Below, in pieces: positions 18,983-28,585 of a stretch of 64,000 bases of DNA. The stretch spans positions 1,364,001 to 1,428,000 of the forward strand of contig NZ_JBEPOC010000001.1 of the NCBI RefSeq assembly GCF_040546585.1, read 5' to 3'. The position numbers and the translations under genes were made by a program. Every line of letters starts with the position of its first letter. The stretch's first letter is position 1. The notes below the pieces were generated by a model. That model worked only from the letters and a program-made list of their open reading frames with translations. It was not told the origin of the DNA and did not search any database. The DNA is from Marmoricola sp. OAE513. Lineage in GTDB: Bacteria; Actinomycetota; Actinomycetes; Propionibacteriales; Nocardioidaceae.

Positions 18983-19960
18983 TTAGGGCGGGGTGATCGT
19001 CGGGCGGAACTGCAGCAGGTCGCGGTCCCGGTACGCCGTCAGGTGGCCCGGCAGCTGGATCTCCTTGCCGGGCTCGACAGCCAGCACCGCGAGCACGTGC
19101 TCGTAGGTGAGCTCGGAGGCGATCGCGCCCGCTTCGATCAGCAGCCGCCGGACCACCCGGGTCGCGATCGCCGTCGGCAGCCGCCGCAGCTCGGCGATCG
19201 ACAGCCCGGCGGCGAAGTCGGAGGAGGCCAGCTCCATCTCGGCGTAGGAGTCGAGGAAGTCGGTGTCGGCCTGCAGCTGCGCAGCGGTCCGTGCGAGTGC
19301 GGCGGCGACTCCCGGCCCGAGCTCGTTCTCCAGGGTCGGCAGCACCGTCTGCCGGACGCGGACCCGGGCGAAGCCGTGGTCGCTGTTGTGCGGGTCGTCC
19401 CACCAGGTGATGCCCTCGGCGGTGCACGCAGCCTCGGTCTGGGCGCGGGTGACCCCGAGCAGCGGTCGCAGCACCGCGATGCCGTCGAGGTCGAAGCCCG
19501 GTCGCATGCCCGCCAGCGACCGCCCACCCGAACCGCGGGCCAGCCCGAGCAGGACGGTCTCGGCCTGGTCGTCGCGGGTGTGGCCGAGCAGCACAACCTC
19601 GGCGCCGAAGTGCTCGGCGAGCTGGCCCAGCGCGGCGTACCGGGCTTCGCGAGCCCCCGCCTCGATCCCGCCCGGGCCGGGATCGACCGTCACTCGAATG
19701 GTCGCTGTCTCGTCCGCCCCGAGCTCGGCCATCTGCGCCACGACCGAGGCAGCGTGCTCGCTCGACCCGGCCTGCAGGCCGTGGTCGACGGTCACCCCGA
19801 TCACCCGCACCGACTCCTCGCGCCGGGTCTCGAAGACGGCAGCCGCAAGCAGGGCGAGCGAGTCCGCCCCGCCGGAGCAGGCGACCAGCACCGTCCGGGC
19901 GTCACCCAGGCAGCGGCGTACGGCCGACCTGACGGCGGCGACGGCCGGGTCCAGGGTCAT
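18983..19960 (-). CDS. tilS: tRNA(Ile)-lysidine synthetase
   Basis: TilS modifies the CAU-anticodon wobble cytidine of tRNA-Ile2 to lysidine, so that it decodes AUA. The 325-residue protein has the N-type ATP-pyrophosphatase PP-loop (VACSGGADSLAL, about residues 28-37), VTVDHGLQ, ARYAALG, the GHTRDDQAETVLLGLARGSG segment and RPLLGVTRAQTEAAC. The short length and reduced C-terminal domain are normal for actinobacteria. The ATG overlaps the preceding stop by one base (TGATG at 19958-19962). Array B lies immediately downstream. Confidence 0.93.
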   Translation of the reverse strand: MTLDPAVAAVRSAVRRCLGDARTVLVACSGGADSLALLAAAVFETRREESVRVIGVTVDHGLQAGSSEHAASVVAQMAELGADETATIRVTVDPGPGGIEAGAREARYAALGQLAEHFGAEVVLLGHTRDDQAETVLLGLARGSGGRSLAGMRPGFDLDGIAVLRPLLGVTRAQTEAACTAEGITWWDDPHNSDHGFARVRVRQTVLPTLENELGPGVAAALARTAAQLQADTDFLDSYAEMELASSDFAAGLSIAELRRLPTAIATRVVRRLLIEAGAIASELTYEHVLAVLAVEPGKEIQLPGHLTAYRDRDLLQFRPTITPP

Positions 19961-21039
19961 CAGCCGTGGACGCGCTTGAGCCAGGCGTCGGGGTCGTGGA
20001 TCTCGGACTTCGTCGGCAGGTTGGCGGGTTCGGCGAAGACGGCGTTGAAGCCCTCCATGCCGACCGCCTCGATCGCGGCCCGGACGAAGACGGCACCGTC
20101 GCGGTACTGCGCCATCTTCTGGTCCAGGCCGAGCAGCCGGCGCAGCAGCTTGTCGAGCGTGCCGATGCCCTGACGCCGCTGCGTGAAGCGCTTGCGGATG
20201 TGGTCGACGCTCGGGATCACCTCGGGACCGACGCCGTCCATCACCACGTCGGCGTGACCTTCCAGCAGGCTCATCACGCCGGTGACCTGGTCGATGACCT
20301 TCTTCTGCTCAGGCGTCGAGAACAGGTCCATCAGGCTGCCCTCCGACTTGCCGGAGAGCACCTCGCCGATCCGCGAGATGCCGTCGCTGAGCAGTGCACC
20401 GGGATCGGTCTCGACCGCGTTGACGATCTGGCCCATCAGCGCGTGCAGGTGGTCGGTCATCCACGGGACGGCGGTGAACTGGACCCGGTGGGTCTCCTCG
20501 TGCAGGCAGACCCACAACCGGAAGTCGTGCTCGTCGACGGTCAGCTCACGCTCGACGTGCACGATGTTCGGCGCCACCAGCAGCAGCCGACCGGCAGCGC
20601 CCGGCGCGTTGTAGAACGGGTCGAACTGGCCGAGCACCTTGTTCCCCAGGAAGCCGAGCATCAGACCGAGCTCGACGCCGGTGACCCGCGACCCGATCGC
20701 CTCGGCGAACGCGGTCGGCGGCCCCTTCTTCTCCTGCAGCTTGTCGACGATCGGAGCGATGATCGTGGCGAACCCGTCCGCGTTGGCCTGGATCCAGCCC
20801 GGGCGGTCCACGACCAGCACGGGGGCCGTGCGCGCCTCGGCGACCAGCCCCGTGAACTCGCGGACGAGTGGCGTCGAGCGCTCCGCACCGGCACGCAGCT
20901 CGGCGACCACCTCGCTCGCCTCCGCCTTGGTCACCACCGGGCCGTCACCGGCGAGCCGGGACCCGACCCGTACGGCGAGGTCCCAGTCGATCATCCCTGA
21001 AGTGGATCGGCCCGATCCGGCGTGCGCCCCGTCAGTCAT
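19960..21039 (-). CDS. Zinc-dependent metalloprotease (DUF2342 / F420 biosynthesis-associated family)
   Basis: A 359-residue actinobacterial zincin whose physiological substrate is unknown. The HExxH site reads CLHEETHRVQF (about residues 180-186), followed by a helical region and the conserved LLEGHADVVMDGVG with a further glutamate/histidine pair likely to complete the zinc site. N-terminal features MIDWDLAVRVGSRLAG and GWIQANADGFATII are family hallmarks. It sits between dacB and tilS as in most actinobacteria. The MTDGAHAGSG start at ATG 21039 is used; a second in-frame ATG precedes IDWDLA. Confidence 0.88.
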   Translation of the reverse strand: MTDGAHAGSGRSTSGMIDWDLAVRVGSRLAGDGPVVTKAEASEVVAELRAGAERSTPLVREFTGLVAEARTAPVLVVDRPGWIQANADGFATIIAPIVDKLQEKKGPPTAFAEAIGSRVTGVELGLMLGFLGNKVLGQFDPFYNAPGAAGRLLLVAPNIVHVERELTVDEHDFRLWVCLHEETHRVQFTAVPWMTDHLHALMGQIVNAVETDPGALLSDGISRIGEVLSGKSEGSLMDLFSTPEQKKVIDQVTGVMSLLEGHADVVMDGVGPEVIPSVDHIRKRFTQRRQGIGTLDKLLRRLLGLDQKMAQYRDGAVFVRAAIEAVGMEGFNAVFAEPANLPTKSEIHDPDAWLKRVHG

Positions 21040-21084
21040 GCTTGAACCCTACGTGCGCACCCGCAGGACGCCGACCGTCCGCCC

Positions 21085-22545
21085 TCAGGACCCGCAGCGG
21101 CAGGACCCCAGGGCACCGGCCATCAGGTCCAGTTCGTGCTGCGCGCTCAAGGTGTCCTGGACGGCGACCTTGTCGACGACCAGCACGAACGCCATCAGGT
21201 TGCCGTCGACGTCGGCGGCGATGCCGGCCAAGCCGTGCACGCCGGTGAGGGTTCCGGTCTTGGCGCGGACCCGGCCCTTCGCGGCGTCCGGGCCGGTGGC
21301 GAACCGGCGCTGCAACGACCCGGTGAACCCCGCGATCGGTAGCCCGGTGACCACCTCGCGCAGCTTCGGGTTCTCCGAGGAGGCCGCGACGCGCAGCACG
21401 TCGAGCAGCGTCGTGGCGGTGAGCCTGTTGTCCCGCGAGAGACCGCTGCCGTCGTACGCGACCGACCCGGCGACGTCGACCCCGAGACCCTTCAGCACCG
21501 CGAAGATCGCCTTGGTGCCCCCGGTGAAGGACGCGTCCCCGGTCAGCGAGGCACCGACGTGGCGGGCCAGCACCTCAGCAGCGTTGTTGTCGCTGACGGC
21601 CAACGTCTGCTGCACGATCTCCCCCACCGGGGAGCTCGTGACGGCGGCCAGGTCGGTGGCGGTCGCCGGGGCCACGACCTCCTTCATCGCGCCGGTCACC
21701 CCGATCCGCTCGGACCTGAGCGCCTTGGCGAAGATCTCGGCAGCCGTCCTGGCCGGGTCGGCGACGTACCGACCGTCGGCACCTTTGGCCTCGTCGGCCC
21801 ACAGAGCGCTGATCGGCGGGACGACGTTGTCGGGCAGGTAGGAGTCCGGCCAGCGCGGGTTGACCGCAGGGCCGCGGAACATGCTGGTGTCGTAGCCCAG
21901 GGTGACCGTGCGGATGCCCTGGGCGCCCAGGGCGGCTGCGGTCCGCTTGGCCAGGGTCCGCAGATCGGCGCGCGCCGGGTAGTGGCCCTTCGCCTTCGCC
22001 TTGCTGCTGGCCAGGAACGGGTCCCCGCCGCCGACCAGGACGATCTGGTCTCCGGTGCCGACGACCCGGGTGGTGAACCGGGTCCCGGGGCCCAGAGCCG
22101 CCAGTGCCGCTGTACCGGTGAGCAGCTTCATCGTCGAGGCCGGCGTGGCGGAGGCGGCACCGCGGCGGTAGACGACCTCGCCGGTGCTCAGGTCGGCCAC
22201 CTGGAACATGCCGTGCCCGCCGAGCTTGGGGTCGGTGACGAGCGGAGCGAGCGCCGTGCGCACCGCGGCAACGTTCAGCGCTCCCGGTACGACGGTCGCC
22301 GCCAGCGGCGGTTCGCTTGCGGACGCGGACAGGTCGAGACCGCGCGGAGCGGGCACCTGGGCCGGCGCGGTCGTCGGGTCGGTGCGCTCCAACCCGAACC
22401 AGCGGTGACCGAGGTCGAACTGCAGCTGGGCGCCCGCGGAGGCGACCAGGAGCACGACCAGCACCTCCGGCAGCCAGCCTGCGAAACGGCGCAGCCGGGT
22501 GCGGTCGCGTGACCAGGAGACGTGGCGTTGCTCACGCGCTGCCAT
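21085..22545 (-). CDS. dacB: D-alanyl-D-alanine carboxypeptidase/endopeptidase (PBP4, class C)
   Basis: Peptidoglycan-trimming enzyme acting outside the membrane. The 486-residue protein has a basic N-terminus and a membrane-anchor/signal helix (about residues 25-42), then a penicillin-binding domain with SxxK as STMK (137-140), SDN in LAVSDNNAAEVLARH, and KTG in VRAKTGTLTGVHGLAG. The long insert between the SxxK and SxN motifs is typical of PBP4. The ATG at 22545 is preceded by GGAGGCG. It is divergent from ppa, as in many actinobacteria. Confidence 0.93.
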   Translation of the reverse strand: MAAREQRHVSWSRDRTRLRRFAGWLPEVLVVLLVASAGAQLQFDLGHRWFGLERTDPTTAPAQVPAPRGLDLSASASEPPLAATVVPGALNVAAVRTALAPLVTDPKLGGHGMFQVADLSTGEVVYRRGAASATPASTMKLLTGTAALAALGPGTRFTTRVVGTGDQIVLVGGGDPFLASSKAKAKGHYPARADLRTLAKRTAAALGAQGIRTVTLGYDTSMFRGPAVNPRWPDSYLPDNVVPPISALWADEAKGADGRYVADPARTAAEIFAKALRSERIGVTGAMKEVVAPATATDLAAVTSSPVGEIVQQTLAVSDNNAAEVLARHVGASLTGDASFTGGTKAIFAVLKGLGVDVAGSVAYDGSGLSRDNRLTATTLLDVLRVAASSENPKLREVVTGLPIAGFTGSLQRRFATGPDAAKGRVRAKTGTLTGVHGLAGIAADVDGNLMAFVLVVDKVAVQDTLSAQHELDLMAGALGSCRCGS

Positions 22546-22668
22546 GTTTCGCCTCCTCGGTTAGTCGTTCACGGGCATTGTGCGGGAGACTAGCCCGGTC
22601 GCTTGTGCGCCTCTCGGGCAGGCACGGCGCCCCCACTCACTCAGCAGCATTCTTCGGAAGGAATCACC

Positions 22669-23160
22669 GTGGAGTTCGATGTTCTCGTAGAGATCCCCAA
22701 GGGTTCGCGGAACAAGTACGAGGTCGACCACGAGTCGGGCCGGATCTACCTCGACCGGATGCTCTTCACCTCGACCGCCTACCCCGAGGACTACGGCTAC
22801 ATCGAGAACACCCTCGGGCAGGACGGCGACCCGCTGGACGCCCTGGTCATCCTGCAGGCCCCGACCTTCCCGGGGTGCCTGATCAAGTGCCGCGCGATCG
22901 GCATGTTCCGGATGACCGACGAGGCGGGCGGTGACGACAAGGTCCTGTGCGTCCCGACGCACGACCCGCGCCTGGAGCACCTGCGCGACATCAACCACGT
23001 CTCCAAGTTCGACCGCCTCGAGATCCAGCACTTCTTCGAGGTCTACAAGGACCTCGAGCCCGGCAAGTCCGTCGAGGGCGCCAACTGGGTCGGTCGCACC
23101 GAGGCCGAGGCCGAGGTCAAGGCGTCCTTCGAGCGTTTCAAGAACGCCGGCGGGCACTGA
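22669..23160 (+). CDS. ppa: Inorganic pyrophosphatase (family I)
   Basis: Soluble Mg-dependent enzyme that hydrolyses PPi to phosphate. The 163-residue protein begins with GTG 22669, seven bases after GGAAGGA (22656-22662), which decides the start; the upstream extension of the frame shows no homology. Active-site segments are [37 protein letters not shown] (metal-binding aspartates) and the C-terminal [10 protein letters not shown]. Divergent from dacB. Confidence 0.96.
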   Translation: MEFDVLVEIPKGSRNKYEVDHESGRIYLDRMLFTSTAYPEDYGYIENTLGQDGDPLDALVILQAPTFPGCLIKCRAIGMFRMTDEAGGDDKVLCVPTHDPRLEHLRDINHVSKFDRLEIQHFFEVYKDLEPGKSVEGANWVGRTEAEAEVKASFERFKNAGGH

Positions 23161-23194
23161 GCAAGGACGCGTCAGCGGCCTTGCTCGATGACCA

Positions 23195-23350
23195 TCGAGC
23201 AGCGAGTCGCGGCTGAGCCTGCGAAGCCGCGAACCGAGCGTGTCGAGATGTGGCGACGTGCGCGCCGACCTCACCACGTCTCGGCAAGCTCGACGACCGG
23301 GCCGCTCGACGACCGGGCTGCTCGACGACCGGGGGCCGCTCGGCGACCGG
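23195..23350. repeat. Dispersed palindromic element with a short tandem extension, between ppa and a methyltransferase gene
   Basis: The right arm TCTCGGCAAGCTCGACGACC lies at 23279-23298. It is followed by three or four tandem copies of a 16-17 bp piece of itself (GCTCGACGACCGGG at about 23304, 23321 and 23338). The last GACCGG directly abuts the stop codon of the minus-strand gene at 23351. A diverged left half (GAGCGTGTCGAGATG) is at about 23237. The region contains no plausible gene. Confidence 0.65.
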
Positions 23351-24025
23351 TCAGGCCTTAACCCCGCGGAAGTAACCGATCGCACCGGACATCCGCAGCG
23401 TGACGTCGGTGAACCCTGCCTCGGCCATCCACGCCCGGACCTCCGCCTTCGTGGCGCTCGGCCCGAGCAGTCCGGAGAACCGGCCGACCTGACGGATCGG
23501 GAGCGTCCGGAGTCCCGTGTCGTTCAGCAGCGCGCTGCCGGTCAGCACACCACCAGCATGGGTGACCCGCCCCATCTCCAGCACCGCGAGGTGCGGGTCG
23601 GGGAAGCAGTGCAGGCCGGTGAACGAGACCACCAGGTCGAACTCCCCGTCGGCGTACGGCAGGTCGCCGACGTCCGCGATGTCCGGCTCGACCTGGTCGG
23701 CGACACCGCGCTCGCGGGCCGCCTCCATCGTCCGGTCGAGCATGGCTTGGGCGATGTCGGCGGCGACGTACCGGATCCCCTGACCGCGGCGCAGACCGCG
23801 CAGTGCCACGCCCCCGCCGCACGGGACGTCGAGGACGGCCGAACCCGCGGGCTGCCGACCGATCTCCGCGGCCGCGGCGTACAGCAGCCCGAGGTCGCTG
23901 CCGATCCCGAGCCTCCAGACCGCGCCCCCGGCACGGGGGTGCTCGACCGACCAGTCGTAGAACGAGGCCCAGAGGGGGTCCTCGCTCCAGCCGCCGAGTC
24001 CGGGCACCCGCAGCTTCTCAAGCAT
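23351..24025 (-). CDS. Class I SAM-dependent methyltransferase
   Basis: A 224-residue protein with SAM-binding motif I VLDVPCGGGVALRG (about residues 64-77), the acidic residue after strand 2 in YVAADIAQAML, the IADVGDLPYADGEFDLVVS stretch (motif II), and a C-terminal SAM-MT fold ending FTDVTLRMSGAIGYFRG. It belongs to the methyltransf_11/25 group; the substrate is unknown. The ATG at 24025 overlaps the end of the acyl-CoA oxidase-like gene by eight bases, suggesting co-transcription. Its stop abuts a dispersed repeat. Confidence 0.82.
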   Translation of the reverse strand: MLEKLRVPGLGGWSEDPLWASFYDWSVEHPRAGGAVWRLGIGSDLGLLYAAAAEIGRQPAGSAVLDVPCGGGVALRGLRRGQGIRYVAADIAQAMLDRTMEAARERGVADQVEPDIADVGDLPYADGEFDLVVSFTGLHCFPDPHLAVLEMGRVTHAGGVLTGSALLNDTGLRTLPIRQVGRFSGLLGPSATKAEVRAWMAEAGFTDVTLRMSGAIGYFRGVKA

Positions 24026-26009
24026 CGGCCCTGTCCCCCTCCCGCGTCCCCGGCGCCAGCATCTCGGCCGCCTGCATCTCGGCCGGGACGGCGAACGCGT
24101 CCACCAGGGACTCCGCCATCGGCCGCACCTTGCGGCAGAGGTCGCCGATCTCGCGGCTGATGGCCTTGGAACGCTGCGAGGACAGGCGGCCGTGCTCCAT
24201 CCACCAGCCACGGTCGGCCTCGATCGTGGTGAGCGCGTACAGGTCGCAGAGCAGGTTCAACGCCGTGCGGTTGCCGCCCTCGGGCATCGCGGCGACCTTG
24301 GCGACGAAGGCCTCGAGCACCAGGCGCTCGACGTGCGCCCGGGCGGCGCCGATCACGTGGTCCTGGCAGCGGCTGAACACCTCGGCGGGTTCCATGTCGC
24401 TGTCCATGCCGCGCTTGAGCCTGCGGGCGACGCCGGAGAGCATGTGCTCCTCGCGCCAGCGGAACATCGTCAGGTGGTACTCCGGGTCGAGGAGACCGGC
24501 GTCGACGTCCCCCTTGGACTCGGCGTCGTCCCACCCCGGCACGACGTCCTTGATCCGTTCGAGCAGCTTGTGCACGGCGGTCCGCTCGATCACGGTGTCG
24601 ACGGCCAGCCCGGCCACGAACCGGACCATGCCGAGCTGGTCGAGCTCGCCGAACGACGACGAGTAGTCGGTGAGCAGACCCTTGGCGACCAGCTGGAGCA
24701 GGATGTGGTTGTCGCCCTCGAAGGTGGTGAACACGTCGGTGTCGGCCCGCAGCGCGTCGAACCGGTTCGCCGAGAGGTACCCCGCTCCCCCGCACGCCTC
24801 GCGGCACTCCTGGATCGTCTCCGAGGCGTGCCAGGTGCCGAGGGCCTTCGTCCCTGCGGCGCGGGACTCCAGCGCCCGCCGGGTGCGCTCGTCGACCAGC
24901 TCGGTGGCGGAGAAGACCGCGTGCAGCTCGCCGGCGAGGACCTCCTGCGCGAAGTGCAGTGCGTAGGTCCGCGCGATCAGCGGGAACAGCCGGCGCTGGT
25001 GCAGTCCGTAGTCGAGCAGGATCTCCTCGCCACCGCCGGGGTTCCCGAACTGGCGGCGCCCCAGCGCGTACCTGGTGGCCACCGCCAGCGCGACCTTGCT
25101 CGCGTTGATGCCGGCTCCGCCGACGCAGACCCGCCCCTGGACCAGGGTTCCGAGCATCGTGAAGAAGCGCCGGTCGGGGTTGTCGATCTCGGAGGTGTAG
25201 ACGCCGGTCTCGGTGACGTCGGCGTACCGGTTGAGCAGGTTCTCGCGCGGGATCCGGACACCGTCGAACCAGATCCGACCGTTGTCGACGCCGTTGAGGC
25301 CGATCTTGCGTCCGTCGTCGGCGATCCGTACGCCGGGCAGGACGTTCCCGTCCTCGTCGCGGATCGGGACGACGAACGCGTGCACGCCCTCGGACCGACC
25401 GCCGATCTCGAGCTGGGCGAAGACGACCGCCAGCCGGGCGTGCGCGGCGGCGTTGCCGATGTAGTCCTTGCGGGCGTGGTCGTCGGGCGTGGTGATCACG
25501 AACTCGCGGGTCTCGAGGTCGTACGTCGCCACCGTGCCGAGCGCCTGCACGTTCGAGCCGTGTCCGGTCTCGGTCATCGCGAAGCACCCGAGCAGGTCGG
25601 CCTTGATCAGGTCGGTCAGGTAGGCGTCGTGGTGCCGCTTCGTGCCTAGCTGCAGGATCGCGCCGCCGAACAGACCGAACTGCACGCCGACCTTGACCAG
25701 GACCGAGAGGTCCCCGAATCCCATCGTCTCGAAGGCAGCGATCGAGGCGCCGATGTCGCCCCCGCCGCCGTACTCGGTCGGGAAGCCGAGCCCGGTCTGC
25801 CCGGTCCCGGCCAGCTCGACCACGACCTCCTTGACCCGCTCCCGGAACGCGGCGCTGTCCATCTCGCGCTGGTCCTCCAGGACACCGGCGTACTCGACGA
25901 GCCGTTTGCGGGTGAGGGCGCGGACCTCGGCGTAGGTGCCGTCCAGCAGCGCGGTCAGCGCCGGGACGTCGACGACCGGGACGGGCGGGGCTTCAGCGAT
26001 GTCGGCCAT
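24018..26009 (-). CDS. Acyl-CoA dehydrogenase/oxidase family flavoprotein (long, acyl-CoA oxidase-like)
   Basis: FAD enzyme catalysing alpha,beta-dehydrogenation of an acyl-CoA. At 663 residues it is much longer than ordinary acyl-CoA dehydrogenases (about 380) and matches the acyl-CoA oxidase-like group with an extra C-terminal helical domain. Visible are CFAMTETGHGSNVQALGT, the middle beta domain around residues 140-270, GGAGINASKVALAVATRYALGRRQF, CGGAGYLSANRFDALRADTDVFTTFEGDN with the likely catalytic glutamate in TFEGDN, and a second ACOX region. ATG 26009 (MADIAEAP) was preferred over the upstream in-frame extension. Whether it uses oxygen or a transfer flavoprotein cannot be told from sequence. 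Confidence 0.85.
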   Translation of the reverse strand: MADIAEAPPVPVVDVPALTALLDGTYAEVRALTRKRLVEYAGVLEDQREMDSAAFRERVKEVVVELAGTGQTGLGFPTEYGGGGDIGASIAAFETMGFGDLSVLVKVGVQFGLFGGAILQLGTKRHHDAYLTDLIKADLLGCFAMTETGHGSNVQALGTVATYDLETREFVITTPDDHARKDYIGNAAAHARLAVVFAQLEIGGRSEGVHAFVVPIRDEDGNVLPGVRIADDGRKIGLNGVDNGRIWFDGVRIPRENLLNRYADVTETGVYTSEIDNPDRRFFTMLGTLVQGRVCVGGAGINASKVALAVATRYALGRRQFGNPGGGEEILLDYGLHQRRLFPLIARTYALHFAQEVLAGELHAVFSATELVDERTRRALESRAAGTKALGTWHASETIQECREACGGAGYLSANRFDALRADTDVFTTFEGDNHILLQLVAKGLLTDYSSSFGELDQLGMVRFVAGLAVDTVIERTAVHKLLERIKDVVPGWDDAESKGDVDAGLLDPEYHLTMFRWREEHMLSGVARRLKRGMDSDMEPAEVFSRCQDHVIGAARAHVERLVLEAFVAKVAAMPEGGNRTALNLLCDLYALTTIEADRGWWMEHGRLSSQRSKAISREIGDLCRKVRPMAESLVDAFAVPAEMQAAEMLAPGTREGDRADA

Positions 26010-26047
26010 GGCCTCACTCTGCCAGCCCACCGGTTGGCTGAGGAGGG

Positions 26048-27319
26048 TCAGGGGCGGCCGAAGTAGTTCGGCGGCACCCAGTAGTACATCGAGTCGATGG
26101 CGACCGGACGGCCGGTGCGTGGAGCGTGCAGGATCTGGCCGTTGCCGAGGTAGAGGGCGACGTGGTGGATCGAACCCGGGGAGTCGCCCCAGAAAACCAG
26201 GTCGCCGGGTCGCAGGTCGTTGACGCCGATGTGCCGGGTCGCGTCGTACTGGGCTGCCGAGAAGTGCGGCAGCGCGACGCCGGCAGCGCGCCAGGCCATC
26301 ATCGTCAGACCGGAGCAGTCCCAGGCGTCAGGGCCGGCCGCCGCCCACTGGTACCGCTCGCCGAGCTGCTGCCGCGCGAACGCGATCGCCTTGGCCGCCG
26401 CCCCGCTGGTGCTGACCGGCGGCGGGTCGGCGGGCTCGTCGTCGGAGGACCCATCCTTCCCGCCACCCTTGCCGCTGTCGTTCTTGCCGTCGTTCTTGTC
26501 GTTCTTCGCTGCGGCGGCGGCCGCTGCTGCTGCCTCGGCCCGCGCCTTCGCCGCGGCGGCCCTGGCTGCCTTCTCCTGGGCGATCTGCTCGAGGCCGTTC
26601 TGGCGCTGGGTGGCCAGCGCGACCGAGATCTTCTGGGCCTTCGCGAGCTCGGTGATGAGCCGGCGGCGCTGCTCGGCGATGGCTGACGCAGCGGCCTGCG
26701 CCGCGTTGGCCGAGGCGGCGGCCCGGTCGCGGGCGGACGCGGCCTTCGCGGTGAGGGCCTCCTGGTCGCGCTTGGCCTCGTCCGCCCGGGCGCGCGTGGT
26801 CCTCGCCAGGGTGTCCGCGGCGGCGTACGCGTCGAACTGGTCCTGCAGGGTGGCGCCGACGCTCTGGGTGATGCTGATCCGGTCGGCGATCTCCTCCGGG
26901 CCGCCCGGAGAGAGGTACGCCGTGATGCCGGCCAGGTCGGCGCCGCTCTGGAAGCTCTGCGTCGCCAGGGCGGCGATCCCGGCCTTCTGGTCCGCGACCT
27001 TCTTGCTGGCCTCGTTCGCCGCGGCCGTCGCCTTCTGGGACGCCGTCGTCGCCTCCTGGAGACGCCACCGGGCACCGTTGTAGGCCTCGGCCGCCTGCTC
27101 GGCCCTGGCCGCCGCGGCCTCGAGCTTCGTGCGCGCGACCACCAGCTCTGCACGGATCGCCGAGACGTCACCGGCCTTGCGGGCAGCAGCGGCCTTGGCG
27201 GCGTCCACCTGAGCCTTCGTCGGCACCGGCTTGCGGTCGGCGTCAGCGACCGCGGAGAACCCCACGACCGTCGCCGCAGCGACGCTGCAGGCGAGCACGG
27301 CTCGGACGCTTCGGCGCAC
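26048..27319 (-). CDS. Secreted NlpC/P60 (C40) peptidoglycan endopeptidase with coiled-coil N-terminus
   Basis: A 423-residue RipA/RipC-like cell-wall hydrolase. It has a GTG start, a signal peptide (MRRSVRAVLACSVAAATVVGF... ADA), a long alanine-rich coiled coil (about residues 35-265), a lysine/asparagine/glycine linker (KNDKNDGKNDSGKGGGKDG), and a C-terminal NlpC/P60 domain. The catalytic cysteine lies in WDCSGLTMMAW and the histidine in IHHVALYLGNGQILHAP. It would cleave stem peptides during growth or division; the coil may act in autoinhibition or binding to a partner. The upstream 117 bp are relatively AT-rich and probably hold its promoter. Confidence 0.9.
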   Translation of the reverse strand: MRRSVRAVLACSVAAATVVGFSAVADADRKPVPTKAQVDAAKAAAARKAGDVSAIRAELVVARTKLEAAAARAEQAAEAYNGARWRLQEATTASQKATAAANEASKKVADQKAGIAALATQSFQSGADLAGITAYLSPGGPEEIADRISITQSVGATLQDQFDAYAAADTLARTTRARADEAKRDQEALTAKAASARDRAAASANAAQAAASAIAEQRRRLITELAKAQKISVALATQRQNGLEQIAQEKAARAAAAKARAEAAAAAAAAAKNDKNDGKNDSGKGGGKDGSSDDEPADPPPVSTSGAAAKAIAFARQQLGERYQWAAAGPDAWDCSGLTMMAWRAAGVALPHFSAAQYDATRHIGVNDLRPGDLVFWGDSPGSIHHVALYLGNGQILHAPRTGRPVAIDSMYYWVPPNYFGRP

Positions 27320-27436
27320 GGGATCGGCCTTGTCTGGTGGGGGAATTCGCGCCCGAGATCCAGGCGCGCCCCTCGACGTTAAACCCCATCAGTCACATGG
27401 GGAACAGGAGTCACAGAACTACAAACTTGTAATTCT

Positions 27437-28582
27437 TCAGCCCCTGCCGAGGCCTGGATCCTCGTCGTCGATCGGCACCTCGGCGGTGGCCGTGGTCGGG
27501 TGCGAGCTGCGCCCGCGGCGGTCGAACTTCTGCCCGGTGCCGAGTGCTGCGAGGTACACCGCGGTGAGCGCGATGGCCAGGCCGGCGATGTCGTCGGCGA
27601 TGTAGTGCCACCCGAAGTAGGTGGTCGCCAGGATGGTGGTGCCGGAGTAGATCCACAGCGTGATCCGGAGCCACTTGCTGCGCAGGGTGTAGTGCCCGAC
27701 CAGGGCGAGCGAGACCGTGATGGCGACGTGCAGGGACGCGAAGCCCGCGACTGACTGCACGCCGCTGGAAAACGGGTCGAACAAGATGTTCTGACGTCCG
27801 TTGAACAGGGCGTCCTGCAGCTGCGCGACGCCGGTGTTCGGCAGGTCGGTGTAGAGCCACGGGAAGAAGAAGTTCGGGCCGAGCGTGGGGATCGCGTAGT
27901 AGCTCAGCGTGCCGAGGGACCAGCAGATGCACTGCGAGGTGATGAACCAGTAGCCGAAGCTGACGTTGCGCGACCAGACGGCCCAGATGACCACCGAGAT
28001 CGGCACCATCGGCAGGAAGATCAGGTAGATGTACGACAGCACGTGCGCCGAGATGCCGGTGCCGAGCATCGAGTGCAGCAGCGAGGACGGGTCGTGGCCG
28101 AAGAGCATCGCCTCGTCCATCCGGTGCAGCGCCTGGTCGTACTTCGTCGGCTTGCCGTCGGTGGCCATGATGAACGGCAGGAAGTTCTTCAGGTTCCGGT
28201 AGCTGACGTAGGTGACGTAGAAGCTGATCAGACCGATCGTGACGAGCTTGATCCGCTCCTTGGTCCAGTGCTCGCGGATCAGCAGCGACGCCTCCGCCTT
28301 GAACCGCCCCGGGTTGCCGCGCGCACGGAACAGGGTCCGCGGCAGCACGTCGGCGACGAAGGCGCCCAGCACCAGCAGCGGCAGCCGGATCCAGGCCGGT
28401 CCGAGGAAACCGTCGGGGTCGCGCAGGGGGATGTCGAGGGACTGGCTGCAGATGATGCAGAGCCCGCCCATGATCACCGCGATCGAGACGAGCATCGCGT
28501 ACCCGTGGCGCTGGGCCAGGCCGGGCTTCCGCCGCTCCGGGGTCGCTTCAGCGGCCTTCGGGGAGGGAGGGGACAGGGTCAC
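27437..28582 (-). CDS. PAP2-superfamily membrane phosphatase/phosphotransferase (AUR1/inositolphosphotransferase-like)
   Basis: A 381-residue protein with about seven membrane helices. The PAP2 catalytic motifs are recognisable as SVAGFASLHVAIT (motif 2, SxxxH) and GWHYIADDIAG (motif 3, HxxxD). The overall form (long, with a large N-terminal part) resembles AUR1-like phosphotransferases rather than small PAP2 phosphatases, so it may transfer a lipid-linked phospho-group on the outer membrane face. The GTG start at 28582 is three bases from the thiamine-transporter ATPase stop, suggesting read-through from that operon. The lipid substrate is unknown. Confidence 0.8.
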   Translation of the reverse strand: MTLSPPSPKAAEATPERRKPGLAQRHGYAMLVSIAVIMGGLCIICSQSLDIPLRDPDGFLGPAWIRLPLLVLGAFVADVLPRTLFRARGNPGRFKAEASLLIREHWTKERIKLVTIGLISFYVTYVSYRNLKNFLPFIMATDGKPTKYDQALHRMDEAMLFGHDPSSLLHSMLGTGISAHVLSYIYLIFLPMVPISVVIWAVWSRNVSFGYWFITSQCICWSLGTLSYYAIPTLGPNFFFPWLYTDLPNTGVAQLQDALFNGRQNILFDPFSSGVQSVAGFASLHVAITVSLALVGHYTLRSKWLRITLWIYSGTTILATTYFGWHYIADDIAGLAIALTAVYLAALGTGQKFDRRGRSSHPTTATAEVPIDDEDPGLGRG

Positions 28583-28585
28583 GGA

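Noticed and set aside
27320-27436. Possible c-di-AMP (ydaO) riboswitch before the NlpC/P60 gene, a common actinobacterial arrangement
   Set aside because: The upstream region is only 117 bp and none of the conserved ydaO blocks could be recognised.
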